Shown here: piece by piece, positions 48,166-58,287 of the stretch
Layout: each line of letters begins with the position of its first letter
Position numbering within the stretch: position 1 is the first letter of the stretch
DNA from: Ralstonia pickettii DTP0602
Lineage (GTDB): Bacteria > Pseudomonadota > Gammaproteobacteria > Burkholderiales > Burkholderiaceae
NCBI GenBank assembly: GCA_000471925.1
Contig: CP006667.1
Span: forward strand, 744,001-808,000
DNA length: 64,000 nt
Direction: 5' to 3'
Notes under the pieces: generated by a model
The model's database searches: none
Seen by the model: the letters and a program-made list of their open reading frames with translations, nothing else
Told to the model about the DNA's origin: nothing
Program-made: the position numbers and the translations under genes

Positions 48166-49594
48166 GTTGAATGGCGATGGTTTTCAGTGTGGTGAATCCG
48201 TACAGGGCCTCGAAGCCCTTCTCGCGGCCGTAGCCGGACTGGCCGGTGCCGCCGAAAGGCAGCTCGACACCGCCGCCGGCACCGTAGTTGTTGATAAAGA
48301 CCTGGCCCGCCCGCAGCTTGTGCGCCAGGCGCAGCTGGCGCCCGCCGTCGCGGGTCCAGACGCCGGCGACGAGCCCGTACGGCGTGCCGTTGGCGAGTGC
48401 GATGGCCTCGGCCTCGGTGTCGAAAGGCATCGCCGCAAGCAGCGGGCCGAACACTTCTTCCTGCGCCAGCCGGTGCGCGGGCGGTACGTCGCGGAACAGC
48501 ATCGGCACCTGGTAGTAGCCGGCCTCCGGCGCCTCGGCCACGATCTGGCCCTGCGCCATCACCGACACGCCGGCGTGCTGCGCATCGGAAACGAAGTCCC
48601 ACACGCGCTGCTGCTGTTTGCGGCTGATCAGCGGGCCGCATTCCAGGTCCAGCTCCGACGGACCCACGCGCAGCGATTCGAACACCGACGCCAGCCGGTC
48701 GAGCAGGGCGTCGTAGACCGGCCGCTCCACCAGCAGCCGGCTGCCCGCCGAGCAGGTCTGGCCGGCATTCTGCACGATGCCGTTGACCACCACCGGCACC
48801 AGCGCATCCAGGTCGGCATCGGCAAAGACGATCTGCGGCGACTTGCCGCCGAGTTCCAGCGTGACCGGCACATGGTTTTCGGCGGCGAGCTGGGCCACCT
48901 GCTTGCCGGTCTGGGGCGAGCCGGTGAACGAGATATGGTTGATGCCCGGGTGGCGCGCCAGCGCAGCGCCGGCTTCATGGCCGTAGCCGGTGATGATGTT
49001 GAGCGCACCTTCGGGCAGGCCGGCCTCGGCGGCGATCTCGGCCACGCGCAGCAAGGACAGGCAGGCGTCTTCGGCCGGCTTGACCACGCAGGCGTTGCCG
49101 GTGGCCAGTGCCGCGCCCACGCTACGCCCGAAGATCTGCAGCGGGTAGTTCCACGGGATGATGTGGCCGGTCACCCCGTGCGGCTCGCGCACGGTCAGCA
49201 CGGTGTAGCCGGGGTTGTAGGGGATGGTCTGGCCGTGCAGCTTGTCCACCGCGCCGGCGTAGAACTCGAAGTAGCGCGCCACGGCGCGGGCGTCGGCGCG
49301 CGCCTGGCGCAGCGGCTTGCCGGTGTCGCGGGCCTCGAGCGTGGCCAGCTCGTCCTCATGGGCGATCAGCGCCACGGCGACGCGGTTGAGCAGGCGCACT
49401 CGCTCGGCCGGCGCCATCTGGCCCCAGGCGCCTTCGGCGGCCTGGCGCGCCGCATGGACGGCGACGTTGATGTCGGTGGCGTTGCCGCGGGCGATCTCGG
49501 CGAACGGCTCGCCGCTGGACGGATCGAATACCTTGATGCGCAGGCCGTTGTCAGGCGCGATCAGGCGGTTGGCGACGAAGTGCTGGGCGTGCAT
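48158..49594 (-). CDS. NAD(P)-dependent aldehyde dehydrogenase
   Basis: A 478-residue enzyme of the aldehyde dehydrogenase superfamily, normal length. The catalytic Glu is in VTLELGGKSPQ and the nucleophilic Cys in NAGQTCSAGSRL; FTGSPQTGK is the cofactor-binding region. It oxidises an aldehyde to an acid in the cytosol. GGAG precedes the ATG. It is first in a four-gene operon (aldehyde dehydrogenase, small membrane protein, SDR, MFS carrier) that looks like a carboxylate or alcohol utilisation unit. Confidence 0.9.
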   Translation of the reverse strand: MHAQHFVANRLIAPDNGLRIKVFDPSSGEPFAEIARGNATDINVAVHAARQAAEGAWGQMAPAERVRLLNRVAVALIAHEDELATLEARDTGKPLRQARADARAVARYFEFYAGAVDKLHGQTIPYNPGYTVLTVREPHGVTGHIIPWNYPLQIFGRSVGAALATGNACVVKPAEDACLSLLRVAEIAAEAGLPEGALNIITGYGHEAGAALARHPGINHISFTGSPQTGKQVAQLAAENHVPVTLELGGKSPQIVFADADLDALVPVVVNGIVQNAGQTCSAGSRLLVERPVYDALLDRLASVFESLRVGPSELDLECGPLISRKQQQRVWDFVSDAQHAGVSVMAQGQIVAEAPEAGYYQVPMLFRDVPPAHRLAQEEVFGPLLAAMPFDTEAEAIALANGTPYGLVAGVWTRDGGRQLRLAHKLRAGQVFINNYGAGGGVELPFGGTGQSGYGREKGFEALYGFTTLKTIAIQHG

Positions 49595-49776
49595 GGGTGG
49601 CTCCGAAGCGGCTAGAGGGCAGCACGGGGGCTGCGCAATTCAGTGACGGCTGAAGAATGCGCCATTATCGCCGACGGCGGGCGACCTGCAATGCGGCGGC
49701 TGTCAGCGTCCGGTCAGGCATGAGCCGCTATAATGCCCGCCATCCAACAACACCGCGCAGGCATCTGGAGAACCGC

Positions 49777-50304
49777 ATGAGCTTCAACCTCGTAACCCCG
49801 GGCAAGGACATCCCCAACGATTTCAACGTCATTATCGAGATCTCGGCCCAGAGCGATCCGGTGAAGTACGAGGCCGACAAGGAAACCGGCCTGCTGTTCG
49901 TCGACCGCTTTATCGGCACCGGCATGCGCTATCCGGCCAACTACGGCTACATCCCGCAGACGCTGTCGGGCGATGGCGACCCGGTGGACGTGCTGGTGCT
50001 GTCGCCGTTCCCGATCCTGGCCGGTGCCGTGGTGCGCTGCCGTGCACTCGGCATGCTGAAGATGACCGACGAGTCGGGCGTGGACGCCAAGCTGGTCGCC
50101 GTGCCGCTGGACAAGCTGTCGCCGGCCACCGCCTACATGAAGGGCCTGTCGGACGTGCCGCAGAACACGCTGGACCAGATCAAGCACTTCTTTGAGCACT
50201 ACAAGGCACTGGAAGCCGGCAAGTGGGTCAAGGTCGAAGGCTGGGCCGGCATCGAGGAAGCCCACAAGGAAATCACCGACGGCGTGGCGAACTACAAGAA
50301 GTGA
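49777..50304 (+). CDS. ppa: Inorganic pyrophosphatase
   Basis: A 175-residue family I soluble pyrophosphatase. The metal-binding signature [15 protein letters not shown] is intact and [17 protein letters not shown] matches the family N-terminus. It hydrolyses pyrophosphate from biosynthetic reactions in the cytosol. The ATG at 49777 follows TGGAG. A TATAAT at 49729-49734 may be the -10 box, although no good -35 box is at the right distance. A terminator follows. Confidence 0.97.
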   Translation: MSFNLVTPGKDIPNDFNVIIEISAQSDPVKYEADKETGLLFVDRFIGTGMRYPANYGYIPQTLSGDGDPVDVLVLSPFPILAGAVVRCRALGMLKMTDESGVDAKLVAVPLDKLSPATAYMKGLSDVPQNTLDQIKHFFEHYKALEAGKWVKVEGWAGIEEAHKEITDGVANYKK

Positions 50305-50339
50305 GCTGCAAGAAAAATCAGCTGAATGCCGGCTGAAGC

Positions 50340-50364
50340 AACCCCGCTGTGGCGGGGTTTTTTG
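50340..50364 (+). terminator. Terminator of ppa
   Basis: AACCCCGC, loop TGTG and GCGGGGTT followed by TTTT, 36 bp after the ppa stop codon. Confidence 0.9.
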
Positions 50365-50448
50365 TTGCCTGCCGCTTGATGGTGGTTAGCACCCAGGCAA
50401 GTGGCTTGCGCTACGCTAGGGCGGTGCTGACGATAAGGAGAACCCACC

Positions 50449-51021
50449 ATGGACCGCATCACGGAAATCCAGGCCTTGCCGGAGGTGTTGTCGCCGTCGC
50501 GCCGCTATGACCGGCTGGCGGTATGGCTGCACTGGGCGGTATTCCTGCTGGTAGCGCTCGCTTACGCCACCATCGAACTGAAGGGCAACTTCGCCAAGGG
50601 CACACCGCCACGCAACCTGGCGATGCTGATGCACGAATGGGCGGGGCTGGTGGTACTGGGACTGGCGGTGCCACGCCTGCTGTGGCGCCTGGTGCGCGGC
50701 GCGCCCACGCCGGAGCCGGGGTGGCGCCTGATGCAGCTGGCCGGGTCGGCCATGCACTGGGTGCTGTACCTGTTTATCCTGGCCCAGCCGCTGCTGGGGT
50801 TGCTGGCGATCAATGCCGGCGGGCACCTGCTGGCGTTGCCGCAGCTGGGTATCGAGATTCCCGCGCTGGTGGGGCCGGATCCCGCGCTGAAGGACACCGT
50901 CAAGGAGACCCACGAGACCCTGGGCACCGCCTTCTACCTGGTGATCGGCCTGCATGCGATGGCGGCGCTGTTCCACCACTACATGCTGGGCGACAACACG
51001 CTGCGGCGGATGCTGCGCTGA
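50449..51021 (+). CDS. Cytochrome b561
   Basis: A 190-residue membrane protein with four helices and the b561 pattern of haem-ligand histidines: WLHWAVFLL, LMHEWAGLVV, SAMHWVLYLF and IGLHAMAALFHHYML. Proteins of this family move electrons between quinol and periplasmic or small electron carriers, including superoxide in E. coli CybB. AAGGAGA precedes the start. It is a single gene, convergent with the DUF482 gene. Confidence 0.88.
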   Translation: MDRITEIQALPEVLSPSRRYDRLAVWLHWAVFLLVALAYATIELKGNFAKGTPPRNLAMLMHEWAGLVVLGLAVPRLLWRLVRGAPTPEPGWRLMQLAGSAMHWVLYLFILAQPLLGLLAINAGGHLLALPQLGIEIPALVGPDPALKDTVKETHETLGTAFYLVIGLHAMAALFHHYMLGDNTLRRMLR

Positions 51022-51030
51022 GCGCAGCGA

Positions 51031-52275
51031 TCAGGAGCGCGCGAACGGATTGCGTTCACCCAGCTCGTCCAGGTAGGCGTCGATGCCCTGGCGCTCGCGT
51101 ACCAGGAAGCGCTCGACCGCATCGGCAAAATCCGGATGCGCCAGCCAGTGCGCCGAACGCGTGGCCACCGGCAGGAAGCCGCGCGCCATCTTGTGCTCGC
51201 CCTGCGCGCCGCCTTCGAAGGTGCGGATGCCTTGCGCGATGCAGAACTCCAGCGGCTGGTAGTAGGCCGTCTCGAAGTGCAGGCACGGCTGGTATTCGAG
51301 CGCGCCCCAGTAGCGGCCGTACAGCGTGCTGACCCCGGGCGCGTCGTCGTACACCAGCAGCGAGGACGCGATGCGCCGGCCCTCGCGCTCGGCCACCACC
51401 AGCAGCAGATGCTGCGGCATGGCCGCGCCGATGCGCCGGAAGAAATCCAGGTTCAGGTAGGGCGTGGAATGGTGCTCGCGGTAGGTCTGGCGATAGCAGC
51501 GGTTGAAGAAGCGCCACGCATCGTCGTCGATCTCGGCCCCGCGCAGGTGGCGGAAGGTGATGCCGGCCTGCGCCACCTGGCGCCGCTCGGCGCGGATGTT
51601 CTTGCGCTTCTTCTGCGACAGCGTGGCAAGGAAATCGTCGAAGCTGGCATAGCGTTCGCCGCCCGGGCCTGGATCTGCGCCTTCGCCACCGTTGGTCCAG
51701 TGGAACTGCACGCCATGGCGCATCAGCATGCCGGCCTCCTGCATCAGGTCGGCCTCGGCATCGTCGGGGAACAGGATATGCAGCGACGACATCTTGCTTT
51801 CCGCCGCCAGCGTCAGGGCCACCTGCAGCAGCAGCCGGCGCGCCGACTCGTCCTCTGCAATCAGCCGAGCCCCGCGCACCGGCGTGAACGGGATTGCCGA
51901 CAGCCACTTGGGGTAGTACTCGATGCCGTGGCGCGCGTAGGCGTCGGCCCAGGCCCAGTCAAACACATACTCGCCATACGAATGCGCCTTGGCATAGAGC
52001 GGCATCGCCCCGGCCAGCCGCTCGCCGGCCCACAGCGTCAGGTAGCGCGGATGCCAGCCGGTTTCTCCGCATGCGCTGCCGCTGGCGTGCAGCGCATGCA
52101 GGAAGGCGTGGCGCAGGAAGGGCGTGGCTTCGGGCTGGCGTGACAGCAGCGCGTCCCAGGCGGCCGGGTCGATCCCGGCCAGGTCGGAGACGATCTCTGT
52201 GCGATAGCCCGGGGCGTCCGGTTGGCTGGCGTTCTGGCTGTCTGCGGCCGCGGTATTGCCGGAATCCGACTGCAT
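51031..52275 (-). CDS. DUF482/FemAB-like acyltransferase of the GNAT fold
   Basis: A 414-residue protein of the peptidogalycan biosynthesis/DUF482 family. Signature blocks are WDALLSRQPEATPFLRHAFLHAL, the SQKKRKNIRAERRQV stretch, and LYGRYWGALEYQPCLHFETAYYQPLEFCIAQGI near the C-terminus. The fold is related to FemX-type amino-acyl transferases, but the substrate is unknown. The ATG at 52275 is preferred over the TTG two codons upstream. Cytosolic; divergent from nadE. Confidence 0.8.
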   Translation of the reverse strand: MQSDSGNTAAADSQNASQPDAPGYRTEIVSDLAGIDPAAWDALLSRQPEATPFLRHAFLHALHASGSACGETGWHPRYLTLWAGERLAGAMPLYAKAHSYGEYVFDWAWADAYARHGIEYYPKWLSAIPFTPVRGARLIAEDESARRLLLQVALTLAAESKMSSLHILFPDDAEADLMQEAGMLMRHGVQFHWTNGGEGADPGPGGERYASFDDFLATLSQKKRKNIRAERRQVAQAGITFRHLRGAEIDDDAWRFFNRCYRQTYREHHSTPYLNLDFFRRIGAAMPQHLLLVVAEREGRRIASSLLVYDDAPGVSTLYGRYWGALEYQPCLHFETAYYQPLEFCIAQGIRTFEGGAQGEHKMARGFLPVATRSAHWLAHPDFADAVERFLVRERQGIDAYLDELGERNPFARS

Positions 52276-52505
52276 TGGCAAGGGTCCGTGATCGAGAATG
52301 AGGGAGGGGTAGGGCGCGGCGGCCCTGGTCTGGCGGCCGGCCCGGTCGAGTCTACCGGAAACGACCCACGGGCGCTGCGGAGTGCCTTGACGGCAGCGCA
52401 GGGATTGGCGACGTAGAATGGCGAGTATGCGTCACGCCACCACTTCCTGCTGAATCGCACCCGGCTGTGCCACGCGCGCCGGTGCCGCACCCCAGGTTCC
52501 CGATC

Positions 52506-54554
52506 ATGAAGCCATCCTTCTTCAACCTCTATTCCCACGGTTTCGCGCGCGTGGCGGTCGGCGTGCCGGTCTGCCGCGTCGCCGATCCCGCCTTCAACGC
52601 GCGCGAGACGCTGGCGCTCGCCACGCAGGCCGCGCAGCAGGGCGCCGTGCTAGCTGCCTTCCCTGAACTGGGCCTGTCGGCCTACACCTGCGACGACCTG
52701 TTCCACCAGCGCACGCTGCTCGACGCCTGTGAAACGGCGCTGGGCACCATCGTCGAAGCCTCGCGCAAGCTGCCGCTGGCGATGGTGGTGGGCATGCCGT
52801 TGCGCGTGCAGCACCAGCTGTTCAACTGCGCCGTGGTGGTGGCGGCGGGCCGGGTGCAGGGCGTGGTGCCCAAGTCCTACCTGCCGAATTACTGGGAATT
52901 CTATGAAGGGCGCCAGTTCAGCGCGGCCGACTGTGCCAACGCCGACAGCGTGCGGCTGCTGGGCCAGGACGTGCCGTTCGGCGCCGGGCTGCTGTTCGAT
53001 ATCGAAGGGCTGCCGTTCTTCCGCTTCCACGCCGAGATCTGCGAAGACGTGTGGGTGCCGATTCCGCCGTCGTCGTTCGCCGCGCTGGCCGGCGCGACCG
53101 TGCTGGTGAACCTGTCCGCATCGAATATCGTGGTCGGCAAGTCCGGCTACCGGCACCAGCTGGTGTCGCAGCAATCGGCGCGCTGCCTGGCGGCGTACCT
53201 GTACACCTCCGCCGGCAAGGGCGAATCGTCGACCGACCTGGCCTGGGACGGCCAGGCACTGATCTGCGAGAACGGCGAACTGCTGGCGGAGTCCGAGCGC
53301 TTCTCCGATGACTCGCACCTGCTGTTCGCCGATGTCGACGTCGAGCGCCTGTCGCGCGAACGCATGCACCAGGTGACCTTCGGCCATTCAGTGCGCCGGC
53401 ACAAGGAAGAGGCCGGGCGCTTCCGCGTGATCAGCTTCCCGCTGGACCTGCCGCGCGACAAGACCCTGCCGCTGTCGCGCAACGTGGCGCGCTTCCCGTA
53501 CGTGCCGGCCGACCCGCGCCAGCGTGACGAGCGCTGCAACGAGGTCTACAACATCCAGGTGCAGGCGCTGGTGCAGCGGCTTTCGGCCAGCAAGATCAGC
53601 AAGGTGGTGATCGGCGTGTCCGGCGGGCTCGATTCCACGCACGCGCTGCTGGTCTGCGCCAAGGCGATGGATCGCCTCGGCCTGCCGCGCGCCAATATCC
53701 TCGCCTACACCATGCCAGGCTTCGCCACCAGCGACCGCACGCTGCAGCAGGCGCGCCAGCTGATGCAGGTGGTGGGCTGCACCGCCACCGAGATCGATAT
53801 CCGCCCGAGTTGCATGGCGATGCTGAAGGACCTTGGCCACCCCTACGCCGCCGGCGAGAAGGTCTACGACGTGACCTTCGAAAACGTGCAGGCCGGCGAG
53901 CGCACCAACCACCTGTTCCGGCTGGCCAACTTCCACCATGCCATCGTGATCGGCACCGGCGACCTGAGCGAGCTGGCGCTGGGCTGGTGCACTTATGGCG
54001 TGGGCGACCACATGTCGCACTACAACGTCAACGCCAGCGTGCCCAAGACGCTGATCTCGCACCTGGTGCGCTGGGTGGCGGAAACCGGGCAGGTGGGCGA
54101 GGGCGGCTCGGATGTGCTGCTGGCGGTGTTGGGCACCGATATCAGCCCCGAGTTGGTGCCGGGCGATACCAACCACGGCCCGGAGCAGAAGACCGAGAGC
54201 ACCATCGGCCCTTACGAGCTACAGGATTTCAACCTCTACTACACGCTGCGCTTCGGCTTCACGCCGTCGAAGATCGCCTTCCTGGCGCAGCACGCCTGGG
54301 GCGACCGCGAGCGCGGGGTCTGGCCCTACGGGCCGGAGGTGGCGCGCAATGAGTACGGGCTGGCGGAGATCAAGCGAAACCTGGCGATCTTCCTGGACCG
54401 GTTCTTCCGCACCAGCCAGTTCAAGCGCTCCTGCGTGCCGAATGCGCCCAAGGTGGGCTCGGGTGGCTCGCTGTCGCCGCGTGGCGACTGGCGGGCGCCG
54501 AGCGATTCGGAGTCTGTGGTGTGGCTGGCGGATCTGGAGAAAGTCCCGGACTGA
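52506..54554 (+). CDS. nadE: Glutamine-hydrolysing NAD+ synthase
   Basis: A 682-residue two-domain enzyme. The N-terminal nitrilase-type glutaminase domain (1 to about 290) shows the Glu-Lys-Cys triad in [21 protein letters not shown] and EICEDVWVP. The C-terminal synthetase has the PP-loop [15 protein letters not shown]. It amidates deamido-NAD using ammonia from glutamine. The ATG at 52506 starts the conserved [21 protein letters not shown]; thirteen codons upstream in the same frame are rejected. Single gene with its own terminator. Confidence 0.95.
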   Translation: MKPSFFNLYSHGFARVAVGVPVCRVADPAFNARETLALATQAAQQGAVLAAFPELGLSAYTCDDLFHQRTLLDACETALGTIVEASRKLPLAMVVGMPLRVQHQLFNCAVVVAAGRVQGVVPKSYLPNYWEFYEGRQFSAADCANADSVRLLGQDVPFGAGLLFDIEGLPFFRFHAEICEDVWVPIPPSSFAALAGATVLVNLSASNIVVGKSGYRHQLVSQQSARCLAAYLYTSAGKGESSTDLAWDGQALICENGELLAESERFSDDSHLLFADVDVERLSRERMHQVTFGHSVRRHKEEAGRFRVISFPLDLPRDKTLPLSRNVARFPYVPADPRQRDERCNEVYNIQVQALVQRLSASKISKVVIGVSGGLDSTHALLVCAKAMDRLGLPRANILAYTMPGFATSDRTLQQARQLMQVVGCTATEIDIRPSCMAMLKDLGHPYAAGEKVYDVTFENVQAGERTNHLFRLANFHHAIVIGTGDLSELALGWCTYGVGDHMSHYNVNASVPKTLISHLVRWVAETGQVGEGGSDVLLAVLGTDISPELVPGDTNHGPEQKTESTIGPYELQDFNLYYTLRFGFTPSKIAFLAQHAWGDRERGVWPYGPEVARNEYGLAEIKRNLAIFLDRFFRTSQFKRSCVPNAPKVGSGGSLSPRGDWRAPSDSESVVWLADLEKVPD

Positions 54555-54580
54555 CAGGGCGACCCTTTTGCCGATGAGCA

Positions 54581-54605
54581 TGGCCCGCGTGTGCGGGCCA
54601 TTTTT
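54581..54605 (+). terminator. Terminator of nadE
   Basis: TGGCCCGC, a four-base loop and GCGGGCCA followed by TTTTT, 26 bp after the nadE stop. Confidence 0.9.
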
Positions 54606-54615
54606 CTTGGGAATT

Positions 54616-54942
54616 TCAGGCTGCAGGGCCCGACACCAGCTTGAGCCCGACCACGCCACTCAGGATCAGCCCGATGCAAGCCACGCGCGCCAGCGACACC
54701 GGCTCGCCCAGCCACAGCATGCCCAGCATCGCGGTGCCCGCGGCACCGATGCCGGTCCACACCGCATAGGCCGTGCCGACCGGCAGCACGCGCAGCGACA
54801 GTGTCAGCAGCACGATGCTGGCCAGCCCGGTGGCCACGGCATAGACACTCGGCCACAGCCGGCTGAAGCCGGCCGACCACTTCATGCCGAAGGCAAAGGC
54901 GATTTCAAGCAGGCCGGCCACGCCCAACAATATCCACGACAT
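54616..54942 (-). CDS. Small multidrug resistance transporter, SugE/Gdx type
   Basis: A 108-residue, four-helix SMR protein. The active-site Glu is in GLLEIAFAFGMKWS. The motif GTAYAVWTGIGAAGT in helix 3 is the form seen in SugE/Gdx guanidinium exporters rather than EmrE. Family members work as antiparallel dimers exchanging a cation for protons. It begins three bases after the stop of the TehA-like gene, so the two are coupled. No guanidine riboswitch was seen ahead of the unit. Confidence 0.85.
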   Translation of the reverse strand: MSWILLGVAGLLEIAFAFGMKWSAGFSRLWPSVYAVATGLASIVLLTLSLRVLPVGTAYAVWTGIGAAGTAMLGMLWLGEPVSLARVACIGLILSGVVGLKLVSGPAA

Positions 54943-54945
54943 CGC

Positions 54946-55947
54946 TCAGGCGGCCAGCAGGCGCTGCGTGAAGAGGCCATGCAGCGTGCGCACGAACAGC
55001 ACCGCGATCGCCACCGTCAGCACCAGCAGGATCAGGCCCGCCACCCACGCCAGCACGCCGGTTTGCACATGCGCCGCATACTTCAGCGCCGCGTTCGACA
55101 GCGCCGCCATCGGGAAGCTGATGGCCCACCACGACGGCGCGAACGGCGCCGGGCGGCGGAACACGCGCCACGACAGCAGCAGGAACAGGAACAGGCCGAA
55201 GTAGAACAGCATGCCGGCGAACATGTCGATGTGCCCGGTCACGTTGACGTAGGCCAGGAAGCCCACCTCGAACGGCGCGATCAGGATGATCAGCGACGGC
55301 ACCATGCCGGCCGGCAGCGGATCGTGGTGGACCAGGCGCGACAAGATCATGGTGAAGAACACCAGCGCCATCATCGTGCCGACCGCAATCGCAATCAGGT
55401 TGACCTCGTGCGCCCACGCCATCGGCATGGTGCCCCCGGCCACGGCGATGTCGAGCGTGGCCACGCCCGGGATCAGCCACGCCGGCACGACGTGCGTCGG
55501 ATCGCCCTTGCCGCGGAAGAGGCGGCCAGCAATGACGAAGGTCAGCGCGATGGTCAGCACGGTGCCCAGCGTCCAGATCGCCTGGCCCAGCGCCTGATGG
55601 TGCACGCCGACGACCGATGACAGCAGCAGGATGGCAATGGTGATGGTGCCGAAGAAATTCCCGGCCACCGGATGGTTGAACTCGGCCCGGACCGCATCCC
55701 GGTAGCGCAGCCACTTGGCCAGGTAGCCGGCGGCCAGCGCCAGGAAGGCGAGCACGGCGACCACGCCGACGGCGTCGCCGACGGCGTCGCCGATGGCGGG
55801 GCTGGTGCCGAAGACCGGGCCCGCGCCGCGCCATGCCATCGACAGGCCGGACAGGCCCATCACGGCGCCGAACAGGTTGACGGGGAGATTCTTCACCGAG
55901 CTGCGCGGCGCCGGCAGGCTGGCCGCGGGGTTGGCTGCAAAAGTCAT
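54946..55947 (-). CDS. TehA/SLAC1-family anion channel-like protein
   Basis: A 333-residue membrane protein with about ten helices of the TehA/SLAC1 family, including FNHPVAGNFFGTITIAILLLS near the start, which carries the conserved Asn-His-Pro segment, and SWWAISFPMAALSNAALKYA near the end. Homologues confer tellurite resistance or conduct anions. A short tandem repeat in the coding sequence (about 55770-55795) duplicates the residues DAVG. It is transcribed together with the SMR gene. Confidence 0.82.
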   Translation of the reverse strand: MTFAANPAASLPAPRSSVKNLPVNLFGAVMGLSGLSMAWRGAGPVFGTSPAIGDAVGDAVGVVAVLAFLALAAGYLAKWLRYRDAVRAEFNHPVAGNFFGTITIAILLLSSVVGVHHQALGQAIWTLGTVLTIALTFVIAGRLFRGKGDPTHVVPAWLIPGVATLDIAVAGGTMPMAWAHEVNLIAIAVGTMMALVFFTMILSRLVHHDPLPAGMVPSLIILIAPFEVGFLAYVNVTGHIDMFAGMLFYFGLFLFLLLSWRVFRRPAPFAPSWWAISFPMAALSNAALKYAAHVQTGVLAWVAGLILLVLTVAIAVLFVRTLHGLFTQRLLAA

Positions 55948-56195
55948 AGGGGTGCGTCTGCTTCAGTGGATCGGCCGGCACGCCGTGTGCCTGGCGGGAG
56001 GGTTGCCGGGGCCGCGTCCCATGAAGGGCCCGGGCCTGGTGGAAGGAATTATGGTTGGCGCTCTCGTTGGCCGAAAGGATAAATACACGTCAGATTCGGC
56101 CAATCGAATCGCGGCCTCGGCCAGTGATGCCGCAGGGCCGTATTTCCTCCCTAGACTGCGCCCCGGTTCGATTGCGTAGCAGAGGAAAGACAGCA

Positions 56196-56609
56196 ATGAC
56201 GAGACGAATGACGAGGGGCGCCGCCCGTGCCGCCTGGCTGCTGGCCTGTTGCCTGGGCCTGGCCGCGTGCATCCAGGCGCCGATCCGGCCTCATGAAGGC
56301 GCGCCTGTTGTGCGGCACGGGCAGGGCGGTGCGCGCGAGCACGTGGACGGCGTCGATATTTGGCTGCGGGGCGAGCCGCCCCGGCCCTATGAAGTGCTGG
56401 CCTATACCAGCGTGGAAACGCCGGAAGGCTGGATCGGCGAGCGCATCCTGCTGTCGCGGGTGGCCAGCCGCGTTCGCGAGGCGGGCGGCGACGCCGCGCT
56501 GCTGGATGCACAGCGCACGCGGCTGTCCACGCTACATCGCGCTGGTGGCAACACGGCGTTGGCGGAGTCCCGGCGCGTCGTCGACATCACCATCGTGCGT
56601 TATCGCTAG
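56196..56609 (+). CDS. Small lipoprotein
   Basis: A 137-residue lipoprotein with signal AWLLACCLGLAAC (lipobox LAAC). The mature domain contains YEVLAYTSVETPEGWIGERILLSRVASRVREAGGDAALL and VVDITIVRYR, a small alpha/beta pattern seen in uncharacterised proteobacterial lipoproteins. The ATG at 56196 follows GAGGAAAG and leaves a normal lipoprotein signal; a longer upstream frame does not. Function unknown; envelope location inferred. Confidence 0.7.
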   Translation: MTRRMTRGAARAAWLLACCLGLAACIQAPIRPHEGAPVVRHGQGGAREHVDGVDIWLRGEPPRPYEVLAYTSVETPEGWIGERILLSRVASRVREAGGDAALLDAQRTRLSTLHRAGGNTALAESRRVVDITIVRYR

Positions 56610-56744
56610 GGCGCCGCGCCGGGCAGGGAGTGCCGGCAAATCCAGCCGGACCGGCATCAGTCTCGGCCATGCGCCTGCCATTCTGGCCGGATTTGCCTAG
56701 ACTTGCGGTATCCAGCCATCATCCATGCCCCTTGCCTTGCTGCC

Positions 56745-57704
56745 ATGAAGATCGCAGTCCTTGCTTTCCCCGGCGTCCAGATGCTCGATCTGGCCGGTCC
56801 CCTCGACGTGTTCCATGAAGGGGCCCGGCAGGCCGGCCAACCGGACGCCTACCAGTTCGAGATCGTCTCCCCATCGCCCGGTATGCTGACCGCTGCCAAT
56901 GGCATGCGCATCATGCCGGACGCGACGCTGGAGACTGCCAGCGCCGATATCGACACGCTGCTGGTCGCTGGCGGCCCCAGACTCAACCTGCTCGAACAGG
57001 ACCAGGCGATCCGCGACTGGCTCGCGCGCCAGGCCCGCACCGTGCGGCGCATCGGCTCGGTGTGCTCGGGCGCGATGCTGCTGGCGCATGCCGGGCTGCT
57101 GGACGGCCGCAGCGCGACCACGCACTGGAATGCCACCGAGCGCCTGGCGCGGAAGTTCCCGGGCGTCAGGGTCGAGCCGGACCGGATCTTCGTGAAGGAC
57201 GGCAACCTGTACACCTCGGCCGGCGTGACCGCCGGGCTGGACCTGGCGCTGGCACTGGTCGAGGAGGATTTCGGTCGGGTGGTGGCGCTGCGCGTGGCGC
57301 GCGAGCTGGTGATGTTCCTCAAGCGCCCTGGCGGGCAGTCACAGTTCAGCGCCCATCTGGCGGCGCAGACGGCTGAGCGCAACGCCATCCGCGAGGTGCA
57401 GGGATGGGTGGTGGAGAACCTGGCCTGCAACCTGTCGGTCGAGGCGCTGGCCGCTCAGGCCGGCATGAGCACGCGCAATTTCTCGCGCATCTTCAAACAG
57501 GAATGCCAGGTGACGCCGGCGGATTTCGTCGAGGGGGCGCGCATCGACGCGGCGCGCCGGCTGCTGGAAGGCTCGCGCCATCCGCTCAAGCGCGTCGCCG
57601 CGCTGACCGGATTCGGCGACACGAACAACCTGCGCCGCGCCTTCCTGCGGCGGCTGGGCGTGCCGCCGGCGGACTACAGGCGGCGCTTTCGCAGCGCCGC
57701 CTGA
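56745..57704 (+). CDS. GlxA-type AraC-family regulator with DJ-1/PfpI domain
   Basis: A 319-residue regulator. Residues 1 to about 190 are a DJ-1/PfpI-like amidotransferase domain with the nucleophile-elbow Cys in IGSVCSGAMLLAHAG. Residues 215-315 are an AraC double helix-turn-helix (LSVEALAAQAGMSTRNFSRIFKQE, GFGDTNNLRRAFLRRLGVPPADYRRRF). Proteins of this type control amine, betaine or amide catabolism genes, but no target lies next to it. The ATG at 56745 gives the family start. A terminator-like hairpin follows. Confidence 0.88.
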   Translation: MKIAVLAFPGVQMLDLAGPLDVFHEGARQAGQPDAYQFEIVSPSPGMLTAANGMRIMPDATLETASADIDTLLVAGGPRLNLLEQDQAIRDWLARQARTVRRIGSVCSGAMLLAHAGLLDGRSATTHWNATERLARKFPGVRVEPDRIFVKDGNLYTSAGVTAGLDLALALVEEDFGRVVALRVARELVMFLKRPGGQSQFSAHLAAQTAERNAIREVQGWVVENLACNLSVEALAAQAGMSTRNFSRIFKQECQVTPADFVEGARIDAARRLLEGSRHPLKRVAALTGFGDTNNLRRAFLRRLGVPPADYRRRFRSAA

Positions 57705-57722
57705 ACAAAGTGCTGTACACAG

Positions 57723-57749
57723 CCTGTGCACAGCATTTGCACAGGTTTT
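57723..57749 (+). terminator. Terminator-like hairpin after the GlxA-type gene
   Basis: CCTGTGCA (57723-57730) and TGCACAGG (57738-57745) are perfect inverted repeats around seven bases and are followed by TTTT, 18 bp after the stop codon. Confidence 0.7.
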
Positions 57750-57861
57750 CCGGGGTCCTTTCCACAGGGTTGTCCACAGTGCGCCCGGCGCGGCCTTGCG
57801 GGGAATGCGGGCGGCCAATGACTGGTAAAATGCTCGCCGGAGAGCGCCGCCAGGCGTGTGA

Positions 57862-58224
<363 letters not shown>

Positions 58225-58252
58225 GCCGCCGGCCAGAAACAAGAAAAACGCC

Positions 58253-58264
58253 GCCTCGCAGGGC
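58253..58264. repeat. Target site duplication, left copy
   Basis: GCCTCGCAGGGC, identical to 60288-60299. Bases beyond it differ on both sides, which fixes the length at 12 bp. Confidence 0.92.
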
Positions 58265-58287
58265 TAGGCGGTCGCTTAAAGTGTTGA
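58265..58287 (+). repeat. Left terminal inverted repeat
   Basis: Starts TAGGC and continues GGTCGCTTAAAGTGTTGA. Matches the inverted right end at 21 of 23 positions; differences are at positions 1 and 5. Confidence 0.93.

Noticed and set aside
52387..52419. nadE promoter TTGACG with TAGAAT
   Set aside because: The spacer is 21 bp, too long for a sigma-70 promoter.
54946..56195. Guanidine riboswitch controlling the SMR transporter
   Set aside because: The SMR gene follows the TehA-like gene after three bases, and no riboswitch-like conserved hairpins were recognised upstream of the pair.
57760..57782. DnaA boxes (TTTCCACAG, TTGTCCACAG) near the P-II gene
   Set aside because: Two near-matches only, no origin genes or AT-rich unwinding region nearby; likely chance.
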